Below are positions 11,276 to 21,643 of a stretch of 64,000 nt of DNA, piece by piece. How positions within the stretch are numbered: position 1 is the stretch's first letter; each line of letters starts with the position of its first letter. The position numbers were made by a program, and so were the translations under genes. A model generated the notes under the pieces. That model worked only from the letters and a program-made list of their open reading frames with translations, was not told where the DNA came from and did no database searches. The stretch covers positions 10,257,183 to 10,321,182 of the forward strand of contig KK106981.1 of NCBI GenBank assembly GCA_000611775.1, given 5' to 3'. The stretch comes from Umbilicaria muhlenbergii (Eukaryota > Ascomycota > Lecanoromycetes > Umbilicariales > Umbilicariaceae).

Positions 11276-13237
11276 ATGGCAACCACCCGAGGTTCGGAGC
11301 TCTTCAAACCAGCGAAAAGAATAACCGGCGGAGGAAGCGATGTATAGTGAGTACGACTTCCTCTATCGTGGAACGCACCTTAACGAGCGTATACAGTACA
11401 ATGGTCAACTCGGCCGCTGCTGCATCTCCAGTGCAGCCAATTGCAAACCTAGGTCAAGGCTTCTTGTAGATCTTTGATGCCTGGTCATTGCAACGAAGAC
11501 TGCTAATATACCCCCGAAGCGGTTACAATCCTCCCCAGTTCATGCTCGACGCCGCAAAAGAAGCCTTGAATCGGGTTGACTGCAACCAATACTCACCTAC
11601 CAAAGTAGGTCAGCGCAATGGTATCATTCGGGCCGCCTAAAGAAACAAGTTTGATGGTTTCAATAGGGCCGCCCACGCCTAAAGAAAGCTCTCGCAAATG
11701 CCTACTCTCCGTTCTTCGCTAGGGAAATAAATCCTGAAACGGAAGTCTCTATTACAAGTGGGGCAAATGAAGGGATGCTTTGCGCTCTCATGGCCTTTGT
11801 TGAACCAGGGGAGGAAATCATCGTTTTCGAACCTTTCTTCGACCAGTAGGTCGTAATGGGCGCCTTGGTGGGTACATGTCTGAGCTATGGTACTAGGTAT
11901 CTCCGCAACATACAACTCGTGCACGCAACCGCCAAATTCGTTCCATTGCGCCCACCTGCAAATGGTGCAACGGATAAGGCCTCCGCAGCTGACTGGACTT
12001 TGGATGTGGAGAGGTTGGCGGCCGCCATAACACCGAAAACCAAGATGATAGTTAGTTTTGCCATGGTTACGGGCCTACGCATTTTCACTGACAAGTAATA
12101 GTTCATCAACTCGCCGTATGTACTTTAGTCCGACCGCCTGGTGTACGGACGAACGATGTGGCAATCCCAAGTTTGAAGACTTCCTTGACAACTCATCAGC
12201 CAAAACGATACAAGGGAATCTTTGGAGTTGAGATTACAGAGATCCATACCTCTGCATCACATATTTCTTGAAGTCTTTCAGTTGTTGAGTTGTCGAGGAG
12301 GTCCTCGACTTAGTATTGCCACTTCATCCGTCAGTGCGTCTACCGCCCCGGTTACCTCAGACTGATGTATCACTAGTCACAATCCAATCGGAAAAGTCTT
12401 CTCGCGCGGCGAACTCCTCGCCATCGGCAATCTTTGCGTGAAGCACTCGATCATGATCCTCTCCGACGAAGTCTACGATCGACTCTACTACGTTCCATTT
12501 ACACGCATAGCAACTCTCTCCAAGGAGATTGCCGCTCTGACGTTGACTTTTGGCTCGATAGGCAAGGCTTTCTATTGCACCGGGTGGCGCGTGGGCTACG
12601 TCATTGGGCCGGACTACTTGATATCGCATGTGTGTACTGCACACACTCGAATCTGTTACGCTGCGCCTGGCCCGCAGCAAGAGGCTGCTGCCGTGGGGTA
12701 TGAAGAGGGGGATTCGAGGGGCTTTTGGGAGGAGGCGAAGACGGACATGAAGGGAAAGATCGACAGGTTTACCGAGGTGTTGGATGAGTTGGGTTTGCCT
12801 GTAAGACTTGTTGAGCGATGGACTATGAGAGTTCTATTCCAAACGAGCTAACGTGCGGGGTCTTGCGAGCAGTATACCGAGCCTGAGGGTGGGTACTTTG
12901 TGCTCGTTAACACAAAGAAAATCCGGCTCCCCGAGGACTACGCATTTCCACCTGATGTTAAAAGCAGTCCGCGCGACTTCAAGATGTCATGGTGGCTCGC
13001 GCAAGAGCTCGGTGTGGCTGCAATCCCGCCCTCCGGTAGTGCCCCTGGCTTAGGGCTCGTTCCCTAAACGTCTGCTGATTACGTATGGCTGATCCTCGTT
13101 CATTAGGCTTCTATAGTCCCGAGAACGCACACCTGGCAGAGAACTATCTGCGGTTTGCTGTGTGCAAGACCGATGATGTGCTGGAATTGGCGAAGACCAG
13201 ACTGCGAGGCTTGAGAAAGTATTTACCCGGCCGATAG
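11276..13237 (+). CDS. bna3: Kynurenine aminotransferase (class I PLP aminotransferase, Bna3-like)
   Basis: This is a PLP enzyme that converts kynurenine to kynurenic acid and can act as a general aromatic or glutamine transaminase. Nine exons fit in phase: 11276-11346, 11397-11465, 11520-11604, 11667-11845, 11897-12050, 12102-12115, 12377-12800, 12873-13035 and 13107-13237 (1290 nt, 429 aa). Visible family marks are SPVQPIANLGQGFFGYNPP, NSPHNPIGKVFS, SDEVYDRL (Asp about 221, Tyr about 224) and the PLP lysine in FGSIGKAFYCTGWRVGY (Lys about 254). The sixth exon is only 14 nt and carries FINS plus two bases of a Pro codon, just before the NPxG loop. It is followed by a 261-nt intron. Despite this fragmentation I see no break. 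Cytosol or mitochondrion is undecided. Confidence 0.92.
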
Positions 13238-13774
13238 ACCGGAAACGACTTGTTTATCAAAAGCCTCCCCGTAATGCCAGACGGGCTACACCATGGATAT
13301 GGGAATGCCAATATGCTTGGGCGCTTTCGGACCATGTTTCACTCTCCTGACAAATACTCCCAAGCCAAGAGCAGCAACCATGAGAAAGCCAATAGAATAT
13401 CCTTGACGGGCATTGAAGCCCTGAATGCCGGTCAGCGGTACAAGTTGTCAGTAGCTTTTGAGAAGGCTTGAGACTTCTCTATACGATCCAATGGTGGTAT
13501 GTGTAGTCATAGAGCAGAGCCAGTTCGGGCCACACTTGCAAATTGACACAGCTGGGATTTTTGGTGATTGGTGACATTGCCACCTGGCTGTGGGCGTAGT
13601 CCGGGTTCCGGAAGCAGGATCGTCCCGCCCGGAAGCGGAAGCGTCTCTCGAGCGGCGAGACAGGCACGTGACAGCGGATCAGCAACAAGCAAGGCCGCCT
13701 TGGCTGCAACGACTCAGCATGCCGTGCCCATTCAGGACTAGTGCATGTGGATTCTTTGCAATCCTGACTAAGAA
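13238..13774. other. Intergenic, aminotransferase 3' flank
   Basis: There is no supported gene. Short open frames on both strands (13250-13471, 13479-13826) have no domain. This stretch leads into the GATA-repeat promoter element. Confidence 0.5.
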
Positions 13775-13824
13775 TTGATAATCGTTGATAATCGTTGATA
13801 ATCTTTGATAATCTTTGATAATCC
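13775..13824. promoter_or_regulatory. Five phased TGATAA (GATA-factor) motifs in a 10-bp tandem repeat
   Basis: Five copies of a 10-bp unit TTGATAATCG/T follow one another without a gap. Each holds TGATAA, which fits the HGATAR site bound by fungal GATA factors (AreA-type nitrogen regulators, white-collar and others). The spacing of one helical turn puts all sites on the same DNA face. The array ends about 163 bp before the ATG of the FAD oxidoreductase, a plausible promoter position. Function is inferred, not shown. Confidence 0.6.
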
Positions 13825-13987
13825 AACAGTCAGCTCCAATAGGAATCGGCAGGGCTGAGGAGGCCAAGCTTTATTATGCAGTGCGCCCTCGTTCTTTCTC
13901 GCCTGCTGCCTATCACCATCCGAGCACACCAAAAACACAGGCCATCGGCAAACCTTGAACCTTGGCATAACATCTCCGTGCGACACC

Positions 13988-15304
13988 ATGGCATCGTCCC
14001 AAACTCACCACATCGTGATCGTGGGTGGTAATTTCTCCGGCATCAGCGTAGCACACTACCTCCTCCGCCACACCATCCCCAAACTCGAAGCTGTAAACAA
14101 ATCAACAAGCTACAAAGTAACCCTCATCACCCCCTCCACCCACTTCTTCTGGAAAATCGCCGCCCCCCGGGCTGTCGCCAACCCCAACTTCCCCCTCGAC
14201 AAAATCTTCCTCCCCATCGCCGACGGCTTCAAAGACTACCCCTCCGACCACTACGCCTTCGTCCAAGGCACCGCAACCAGCCTCTCCGCCGACCAACACA
14301 CCATAACCGTCACCCTCGACTCCTCCACCGAGAAGACAACAACCCTCCCCTACTCCACCCTCGTCATCGCCACCGGCGCCAAGTCCACCTCCCCACTATG
14401 GGCCTTCCACGGCGCCCACTCCCTCACAGCCTCCATCCTCGAAAAATACCGCCAAGCCCTCCCCCAAGCCAAATCGATCCTCATCGCCGGCGGTGGCGCC
14501 GCCGGCGTCGAAACAGCCGGCGAGATCGGCTCTTGCTACCCCTCCGCGCGCAAAACCATCCTCTCCGGCTCCACACGCTTACTCCCGCGCCTCCGCCCCG
14601 CCATCGGTAAGGACGCAGAACAGCAGCTCCAACACCTCGGGTTCGAAGTCGTGCACGACAACGTGAAAGTCGTGTCCAGCCAGCCGGACAGCACGGAGGC
14701 GTATCAACCGACCACGCTCGCGCTTAGCGACGGCACGATGAGAGCGGTGGACGTCTACATCGACGCCACGGGCGCGACGCCGAACACGGAGTTCTTGCCG
14801 CAGAGCTGGCTCAACGAGCGCGGGTACGTCGGGACGGATACGGCGACGCTGCGCGCGACGGCGGCGCCGGCGGGGGTGTATGCGATCGGCGACGTGGCGT
14901 CGTATACGCGCGGCAGCATCTTCGACGTCAACGACGCCGTGGCGCCGCTGTGTTCCTCTGTCCTTGTCGACCTCACCGACAACACCACCACCACCACCAC
15001 CACCGCCACACCCTCCTCGCCCGCCTCCACAACAGGCATCGACGCGCAGAACCGCACCCGCTCCGTCTACTCGTCTCTCTGGCCCGGGTTCGCGACGAAA
15101 TCCCACGACGCGCACGGCCAGCAGCGGTTCTACAAGCAGAATCAGGCGGAGATGCAGGTGGTGCCGATTGGGCCCAAGGGCGGGGTGGGGGTCGTGTTTG
15201 GGTGGAAGGTGCCGAGTTGGTTCGTGTGGGGGGTGAAGAGTCGGACGTTTATGGTGGAGAAGGCGGGGGATGTGGTGGTGGGGGGGGCTTATCGGAAGGC
15301 TTGA
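13988..15304 (+). CDS. FAD/NAD(P)-dependent oxidoreductase, AMID/FSP1 (AIF-like) family
   Basis: This flavoprotein uses NAD(P)H. Family members reduce quinones or act in stress and cell death. It is a single exon of 438 aa. I chose the ATG at 13988 (context CACCATGG) because the FAD-binding fold begins at once: HIVIVGGNFSGISVAHYL, residues 8-25. The NAD(P)-binding fold is SILIAGGGAAGVETAGE (about 161-177). VIATGAKS and YAIGDVAS (about 296-303) are the usual second FAD contacts. The length fits AIFM2/AMID. No transit peptide or TM helix is evident. Codon use is extreme: third positions are mostly C in the first half and mostly G in the last third. The five phased GATA motifs just upstream suggest regulation by a GATA factor. 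Confidence 0.85.
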   Translation: MASSQTHHIVIVGGNFSGISVAHYLLRHTIPKLEAVNKSTSYKVTLITPSTHFFWKIAAPRAVANPNFPLDKIFLPIADGFKDYPSDHYAFVQGTATSLSADQHTITVTLDSSTEKTTTLPYSTLVIATGAKSTSPLWAFHGAHSLTASILEKYRQALPQAKSILIAGGGAAGVETAGEIGSCYPSARKTILSGSTRLLPRLRPAIGKDAEQQLQHLGFEVVHDNVKVVSSQPDSTEAYQPTTLALSDGTMRAVDVYIDATGATPNTEFLPQSWLNERGYVGTDTATLRATAAPAGVYAIGDVASYTRGSIFDVNDAVAPLCSSVLVDLTDNTTTTTTTATPSSPASTTGIDAQNRTRSVYSSLWPGFATKSHDAHGQQRFYKQNQAEMQVVPIGPKGGVGVVFGWKVPSWFVWGVKSRTFMVEKAGDVVVGGAYRKA

Positions 15305-15312
15305 GATGGTGA

Positions 15313-15410
15313 CGGGGGGGGAAGGGATGGATGAAAAAAAAGAGGGGGGGAGGAGGGGGGGACAAAAGGCGGGGGAAGAGGGGGAATGGGAGATTGTAGG
15401 GTGGGGATAC
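15313..15410 (+). repeat. G-tract-rich 3' flank, G-quadruplex prone
   Basis: Within 100 bases after the oxidoreductase stop there are at least six runs of four to nine G on the plus strand, separated by short A-rich spacers. Such spacing fits the usual G-quadruplex pattern in DNA or in the transcript 3' UTR. It extends the G-rich end of the coding sequence. No function is proven. Confidence 0.6.
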
Positions 15411-16218
15411 CGCCGGGGATTGATACCACTTCGATATTTTCTCTCTACATTTTTAATTATTAATACACATCCAGTCGGTTGTGACAAGTCCCCCCCCCTC
15501 ACTCCGAATTCTGCCACCCAAACTCCGTGTTCTGGTCCCGGACCGGGGGAAATGTCTTCGTCCAGACCGCGCCTCTGGTTCATGGGATCGGATGCAATGA
15601 AAACGCCCACTCTGTTTCTGCGGCTGTTTGCGTCTCCGCATCCGGAGGGTGGGTGTGCATGGGACGCGGCGGCATGGCGTGGACTGAGTAGGTGAGGACG
15701 GAGCTGCGAGAATAGAATAAGGTTGGAGTGGAGTGGAGTGGCGCTGTGGTGGTGTTGGGGGGGGGCTTGCTATGTTTTGTGCGTCGGTGTAGCGTTGTGC
15801 AATGTGCCTCTGACCGGGGCCGGGGAGATGGAGTGTTGGCACTGTGGGCGGTCTTGCCTCGAAAGGGGGTTCGCGATCTTGGGGATGGGAGTGTGCGTGT
15901 TCGCGTGTCGTTTCCAAGTGATATAATCGGTTTCTTCGAGTATCAAGCTCGCCTACGGGCTTGGATGAAGATCTCCTCTTCGTGCTGTTCGTTGATGTTC
16001 GTTGATAGAACCTGCTGTGTGAAGCTTTTCTTTCATGGATCAATGGGGCCATCTGTGTGGTCATTTGTGTTTAGGATGATTCGATTGATCAGGCAGATAT
16101 TTGCCGGACGGGAATGTAATAGATAGCATCCTTGCCCACTACGGTCATGTTGCACGCTTGTTCGGACTCAGGGTATTGCAAACATAACATTGTAATGCTT
16201 ACTGACGCTCCCCACCCC
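15411..16218. other. Gene-poor stretch, convergent 3' flanks
   Basis: The 203-codon minus-strand frame at 15453-16064 is Arg/Pro/Ser-rich with no domain and looks like a composition artefact. A short TGGAG microsatellite (about 15722-15742) and a G9 run (about 15759-15767) are present. Confidence 0.5.
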
Positions 16219-17022
16219 TCACATCTTCTTACCCCAAGGCCTAGCTACGCAATAACAAAACGGCAACGGCCACCCCAAAGCCTTCCACTCCTCATCGATC
16301 GTCCCCGCCGGCGGCGGCTCCGTCATCTTATACGCCTCATCCACGATCCCCGCAATCCGCGGCCGACTTCGCAGCCCGGTCTGCAGCAACAAGCCGCCCC
16401 GATACACGCCTGTCCACATGTGATGATCCACCACAAAGACGGTGTCGCCGAACGTCGGTTGGGACTTGAACGTCATCCACGCCGGCGTCCGTCCGGCAGG
16501 GAGACAGACGCATCGCTGCTGCGCACCTATAACAGAATAGTTGACCTCAGTCTCCCTGCCAGAGGCGGACTCCTCCGTGACGTCTTGGGGCGTCATTTCC
16601 AGATGCAGGAGGATGCGACCGCCGACTCGGTGCCACACTGTTGCGTACTGCACCGGACGTTAGCCCTCGCACCCTCACGGGTGAGGAAATCATCTCTTAT
16701 CCATCTCACCTACCACATAGACGACTCCTTTTTCATCCTTCGTCATGATACCGAGTGGGAGCACCGTACCATTCTTCGGAGACACATGCCTCTTTACGCG
16801 CCTCCACAATCCCAACATTTGGGTTGGTCCGCCCAGGATGATGTGCGCTTTGCCGGCCGTGTCCAGCCATTCGAATACGTCCAACGCAAGAGTAGTTACG
16901 GGCTTCGAGATATCCGCATCCCCAAGGAAAACTATGAACCTAGTGTCATTGTCTGAAAGCTCCGTCGTCGGCACAACTTGGATGTGGTTAATTCGAAGCT
17001 TCTCGGGAGAGAAGAGAAACAT
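16219..17022 (-). CDS. Unrecognised 245-aa protein, two exons
   Basis: Exon 1 is 17022-16714 (103 codons) and exon 2 is 16647-16219 (143 codons with stop). They join in phase across a 66-nt intron with a GTAGGTGAG donor and a GCTAAC branch-like signal. The product starts MFLFSPEKLRINHIQ and has a hydrophobic, beta-rich centre (RFIVFLGDADISK, KAHIILGGP) and a Trp/Gly-rich second half (MWTGVYRGGLLLQ). I find no signal peptide, TM helix or catalytic motif. The frame is open over both exons and the splice signals are clean, so it is probably a real gene of unknown function. Its neighbours give no clue. Confidence 0.65.
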
Positions 17023-18325
17023 TGTTAGCTGTTGATGATGATAGAATGGTGGGAGATTGGTACTTGAGCTTCATGCTTCTCATGACAAGAGCGAAGGGAT
17101 TTTTATTTCACGGCTTCAGACACTGTGGTGGCCCTTGTTCTCCATAATCTCCCTCTATGTCTGCATGCGGCGATGATGCTCCTTTGGAGACAATGAAACT
17201 TAGGCATAGGTGCAGAGACCATTGGTGAAGAGCTGGGAGCGGAGGATAAGGCGTAGAAAAGGATAATAGCACCCCACTAGGCAATTTGATCGCCAGAAAG
17301 CGCAAGGAGAAGTTCAAAGATATATCAACAATTGGAGGAACTCATTGGCATGGCTGTACAGGTACGTCAAGCCGCAACTTGCTGGGACGATTTAGGACGC
17401 GAATGAGGAAGACCTGATACAACCCTTTGCGACACTGACTTCGGCGAGCCATAAAACCATTTGATCCCAGTTTTCTATGCCCTTTGTTAGGTAGCCGGGT
17501 GGTCGGTGTTACACAGGAATGGGCATTAAGGTGAATTTCTGTATCCCTGTCATGTTTCAGTAAAACAAACAGTTGTGGCAGAAGCGTCTGCATAGGCCAT
17601 CATCGCCCTGCTGACTCTCAAGCGGTGAAATGCAGGTATGACTTCGCCTGCGACTGAGGGGCCTGTTGTCAGGAATGTTGAGGCGTGATACTTTGTGCGA
17701 CGGGAGATATGCGTTGTTGATCAAAGAAACTGCATTAAAGTCCATGTCTGCCCAGTCCCACTTCTATCAAAGGCTCCTAGGCACTATTAAGTCGCCATCA
17801 AACCTTGCATCCACCTCCACATAAGCAACAAGATCGCCGAGACATCCTTTAAGGACTGGATGCGCACACCCTTCTCTCCTCTTAAGCTCTTGGCGCTTCA
17901 ATCGAAATTGGGACCAACGGATTCCAGGCAGTCATCGGCAGCGTCTACCCCAAAGTCGAGGCGGAGAGTATTGCAGGCGGTCCAAGCAAAGGAGATCATG
18001 GTATACTGGACCAGCTGGTCTACTGGTGGATGACGTCTTCTAGCACCATGGAGGCTCTCCTTCGTGTCGTAGTCTGCACTGGTAATACTAAGCGACTCCC
18101 TTGACGATTGCCGTTCTGACCTAGGCTTGGCTGATTCCTCAATACTCCGAGTCCATCCTGGAGATATTTGTTGATAATGGCATAGATGCACAGGCAACTT
18201 AGCCAGAGACCGTTATATTACAAGACTGAGACACCTGAATGCACACAGCGGGTGGGATGCACCGTGACTAGCTTTGGCTTCCGTTGGGACCTCCTTTCTT
18301 CTCCGCAAGGCCGCTCCGCAATATT
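17023..18325. other. Gene-poor stretch
   Basis: Only short open frames without domains are present (for example 17342-17593 and 17898-18197, minus). I see nothing else to annotate, apart from promoter sequence for the 245-aa gene at its left end and the 3' flank of the C2/WW gene at its right. Confidence 0.5.
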
Positions 18326-21300
18326 TCAAGACCCTGACCTTAAGTCTGGGGGTTCAGGTGAGAATCGTCCCAACCTGGTAGTTTGAGTATTGTGATCCTC
18401 AAAATATACTTGACCAGTGTCGGTAGATCTTATCTCCCAGCCTGTTGGTAGGGGTGGCAAGGATTTTACAGCCGTGCGTGATACTGTAGTCGTTACTGCG
18501 TTTTTCGACATCTGTGATCTCGGCTTTGGAAATATGAAGGCTTCCTGGTTCAATGGAAAAGCCACCGTCGTACTTCCAGTAACTCTATGGCGGTAGTATA
18601 TACGGTCGTCCGACGTCGCTTTTCGTTCCCAGCCCTCGATATGCAAGCGATAGTTGATCCATTCCTGGAACTGCATTCTAGGATATTTATATGTGGCAGC
18701 TTTCGGGACTTCTGCACGGGTTACGAGTAGATCCAGTGTGAGCTTGCTTAAAGGACTACCTCCTTCGAGTTCCCGAGTAATCATTACTTGGAGTTCCGTG
18801 CGTCAGCCTCCGTTAACGAAGATGAGTTTCTGTGGGGGGAATACCATCTTCACCTATCTTCAGTTCAATCACATCTTCAATGCGGAGAGAAATAGATCCT
18901 AGAAAACCTTTGTCACCGACTTCCGATTTTTCCCGATAGCTCTGATCAATCACTTTGATATGAAGAACGCTGTCTTTGGTAATATTGCTAGCGACATTAG
19001 TTAGCCAAGCCATTGTTCCGCGCCAGCTGATCTTAAGATAGCACAATCATACAAATCAAAGCCTTCACCCCAGCGGGGATTTTGAGATCTTGGAATCGCT
19101 GCTGTATGTCTGCTTTTTTGATCATCAATCTTAATGACCGCGAGTGGATCAGGCGACCCTAGCGGGGGGTTTGGTATTAGCAAGCGATCGGAATGGAATA
19201 GCTCTATGTAGATGTTAACTTACTGAAGAAGTCTCGTTTGGTCAAATGTTTAGCTGCTATAGCCGTTACTCGAAGAGTCGCCCTTTCGGTTCTGAACCCA
19301 TGCCTCGCGGTAGGTTCACCATCACGTGCGGCTATCTCTCTTCCGTCCGCTAGGACGAGACGATGCCTGACATCTTCTAGATGTTTCATACTTTCAAGTA
19401 CTCTTGAATCCAGCCCAGGGTGGGATCTGTACCAGGCTCGACAGTTGCTGACAGTTTCTTGTATCTTGGTCCATCTGCTGGACTCGGCATTGATCCTTTT
19501 CGCTCGGGCTGGCATCTGAAGCCTCCACCATTCTCTGATACTTGGTGGCGATAATGAGCAATCGTGTTGCTTAATTACGTGATCGTGCATTGTCCATGAC
19601 GCGGCGGCGCGAATGCTTTGCTTCAGCTCCGAATCCTTAAGCTCAAAAACAAATCCCTGGATTGATTTGAGCATGCTGCAGCACGAATGTCGTAGATTTC
19701 GTAATTTCGCAAGAGGACAACCCTCAAACTCTGGCGAGTCATCCACCACAACAAGGTCAGCCATAGCAACCAAGTGATCCAGATTACTGAGCTTTGAGGG
19801 ACCATGGCTGCTCTCTAAGATGACGAACTTTGATGCTGCCAGCAGGACGAGTTCCAAGGCCTCTTGATATTCGTTCGAGATGTTTTTCGGCATTTTAGCA
19901 GTGTACCTGCCCCATTTCTCCTGCGCTTGGCTAATTTGAGGGATGCAGACTCCAGCAGCATTGAAAGCGAGGCTTGTAAAACAACCGGCAGATGTCATAG
20001 GATCGCGCGTCGCCATCGCTCCGAGAGGTGAGGTATACTGACTACCTTCGCTCCTAGTATGGTCCAATTTCCATGTCCAGGGAGTATCGTTTGATCTGGA
20101 TTGGTTGACCAGAGCAACTGTTCTTCATATTGAGCCACCCTCGCCCCCAGGCGGTTGGATCTCTCAACCATCCGCTGAAACTTTTGCTCTTTGGCTTTCG
20201 TCGCAATGTTGACTAGCCTATGAATGATTTCGATAAACTCGCTGCGATCGATCTTTCCGTCATGGTTCTTGTCTCCTGACCCGACAATTTCACGAAGCTT
20301 CTGATCGCCACATGAGAACTCAGTCTTGCTTATTGCTGATCTGCAATGAGATTCCACTTCCGCCCTGTAGAGGTACCCGCGGTCCATCCAATCCGCTTGT
20401 TGGTAGACGCGCTTGATGGGAACTAACATGGTGTTAGAATCATCATTTCCCGAAAATTCCAAGTTGAGCAGTCTCGATAATAGGTTCTGCACGTAATTTG
20501 GGTCGGGCCCGTTCAGAGGTCGCCAAGTGCTATCTTTACTCCTGTGTGAGCCAGCACTTGGGCAACGTTCTCCGCTTAGCAGTTCCTGCTGGGAAAGCTC
20601 GTCAGGGGTGCCCCAGTCTTCGTACCAGCCGCCTGGCGTCTCTCCACGTATGGTGGCTGTATCACCGGCGACAAGCTTTGGTGCTTGGTTTCCTGGTCTC
20701 CCACTCTCGTCAAGGCCGTCCAACTGATCTTGGCTTTTGATCCCTTCAGCAGTTTCTCCAATGACAACTTCCTCTATCCAGCGCTTGATATAGCTCTGAT
20801 GTGGAGGTATTGACAATGGGTCGATTCCGAAGCCCTCCAAGTCGGCCGTAATGTCTCGCCAGAAATCCTCATCGTTGTTGTCGATGTCCCCTACAGTGGC
20901 GCGCGAAAATGCTGAAATGGGACTCCTGCCCGTTTGGTGATCCCATCGAATGCCGTTGAGCGCCCTCAGGATTTTTGCATCGGATGAAGCGCTATACAGT
21001 CAGCATGTGTTATCAAGTAAACGGAGTTGACCAAAAAGCACAGGACCAAAACCGTTGGTTCTAGGCTGAGCTATGCAATAAGATATTCTCCGCAATGAGT
21101 TTCATAGAACTTACTTAGTTATTGTTATGTTGAATAACGAGAGTAGTGTAGTGTTCCTCATCAGTTTATCTCTAATAGGTAGTATGCCTTTAAATGCCCA
21201 TCCAATGCGGTCAATTGTATGCTTATGTTGTGATCCAAGGCTTTTGTGCGTTTCCAACAGCTTCTCCAGTTCCTCCAAGTTCTCTTTACATATCTCGGCG

Positions 21301-21643
21301 TGAAGTTCAAGGTCTTTCCTCTGTGCTGTGGAGAGTTGATCATTCTCGGTCCAATAGTCCTCAATTGCCTTGAGTACAATGTGCATCGATCTTACATCCT
21401 TCGAAACTTCGTTGAATTCGGCCAAGGATGCTTTGCATTTTGAATAGACCTAGCAAGGTTAGCGCATGCATTTCGTCAAGCGTCATGCTGCATCGTAGTG
21501 TATGGATTGGTCACCAGCAGCTGAGCTGCTCCGCTATGCAATATAACTCTTTCCTTCATGGGCTGCAGATAGAAAGTCGCACGTACCTTCCAAGCCAACT
21601 GGCCGACATTAAGGAAGTCCAGAACACTGAAGCCGACACTCAT
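18326..21643 (-). CDS. C2 and WW domain protein with fungal N-terminal domain and EF-hand-like loop
   Basis: Seven exons fit in phase: 21643-21587, 21449-21115, 20991-20046, 19920-19224, 19158-19053, 18987-18854 and 18786-18326 (2736 nt, 911 aa). The fourth exon's 5' edge is the least certain. Domains: residues 1-130 resemble the N-terminal alpha-helical domain common in large fungal signalling and incompatibility proteins (MSVGFSVLDFLNVGQLAW, then EFNEVSKDVRSMH). An EF-hand-like loop DKNHDGKIDRSEF lies near 385. A C2 domain with Rsp5-like wording (LRVTAIAAKHLTKRDFF, DPLAVIKIDDQ, DKGFLGSISLRIEDVIEL) spans about 660-755. Two WW-like modules lie at about 810-836 and 873-900 (GWEIRSTDTGQVYFEDHN). 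There is no HECT ligase domain. The second WW lacks its closing Trp because the frame changes by one base near 18372-18376; an out-of-frame WDD follows. A membrane/ubiquitin adaptor role is inferred. Confidence 0.75.

Noticed and set aside
11276-13237. Kynurenine aminotransferase as a pseudogene
   Set aside because: At first it looked broken because open frames are short, but nine exons with GT-AG introns give a complete in-phase protein.
14579-15610. 343-codon minus-strand open frame with His/Pro/Arg-rich product
   Set aside because: It is the antisense shadow of the GC-rich FAD oxidoreductase and its 3' flank, and the composition is an artefact.
15453-16064. 203-codon minus-strand open frame
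   Set aside because: Arg/Pro/Ser-rich, no domain, and overlaps microsatellite-like sequence between two genes.
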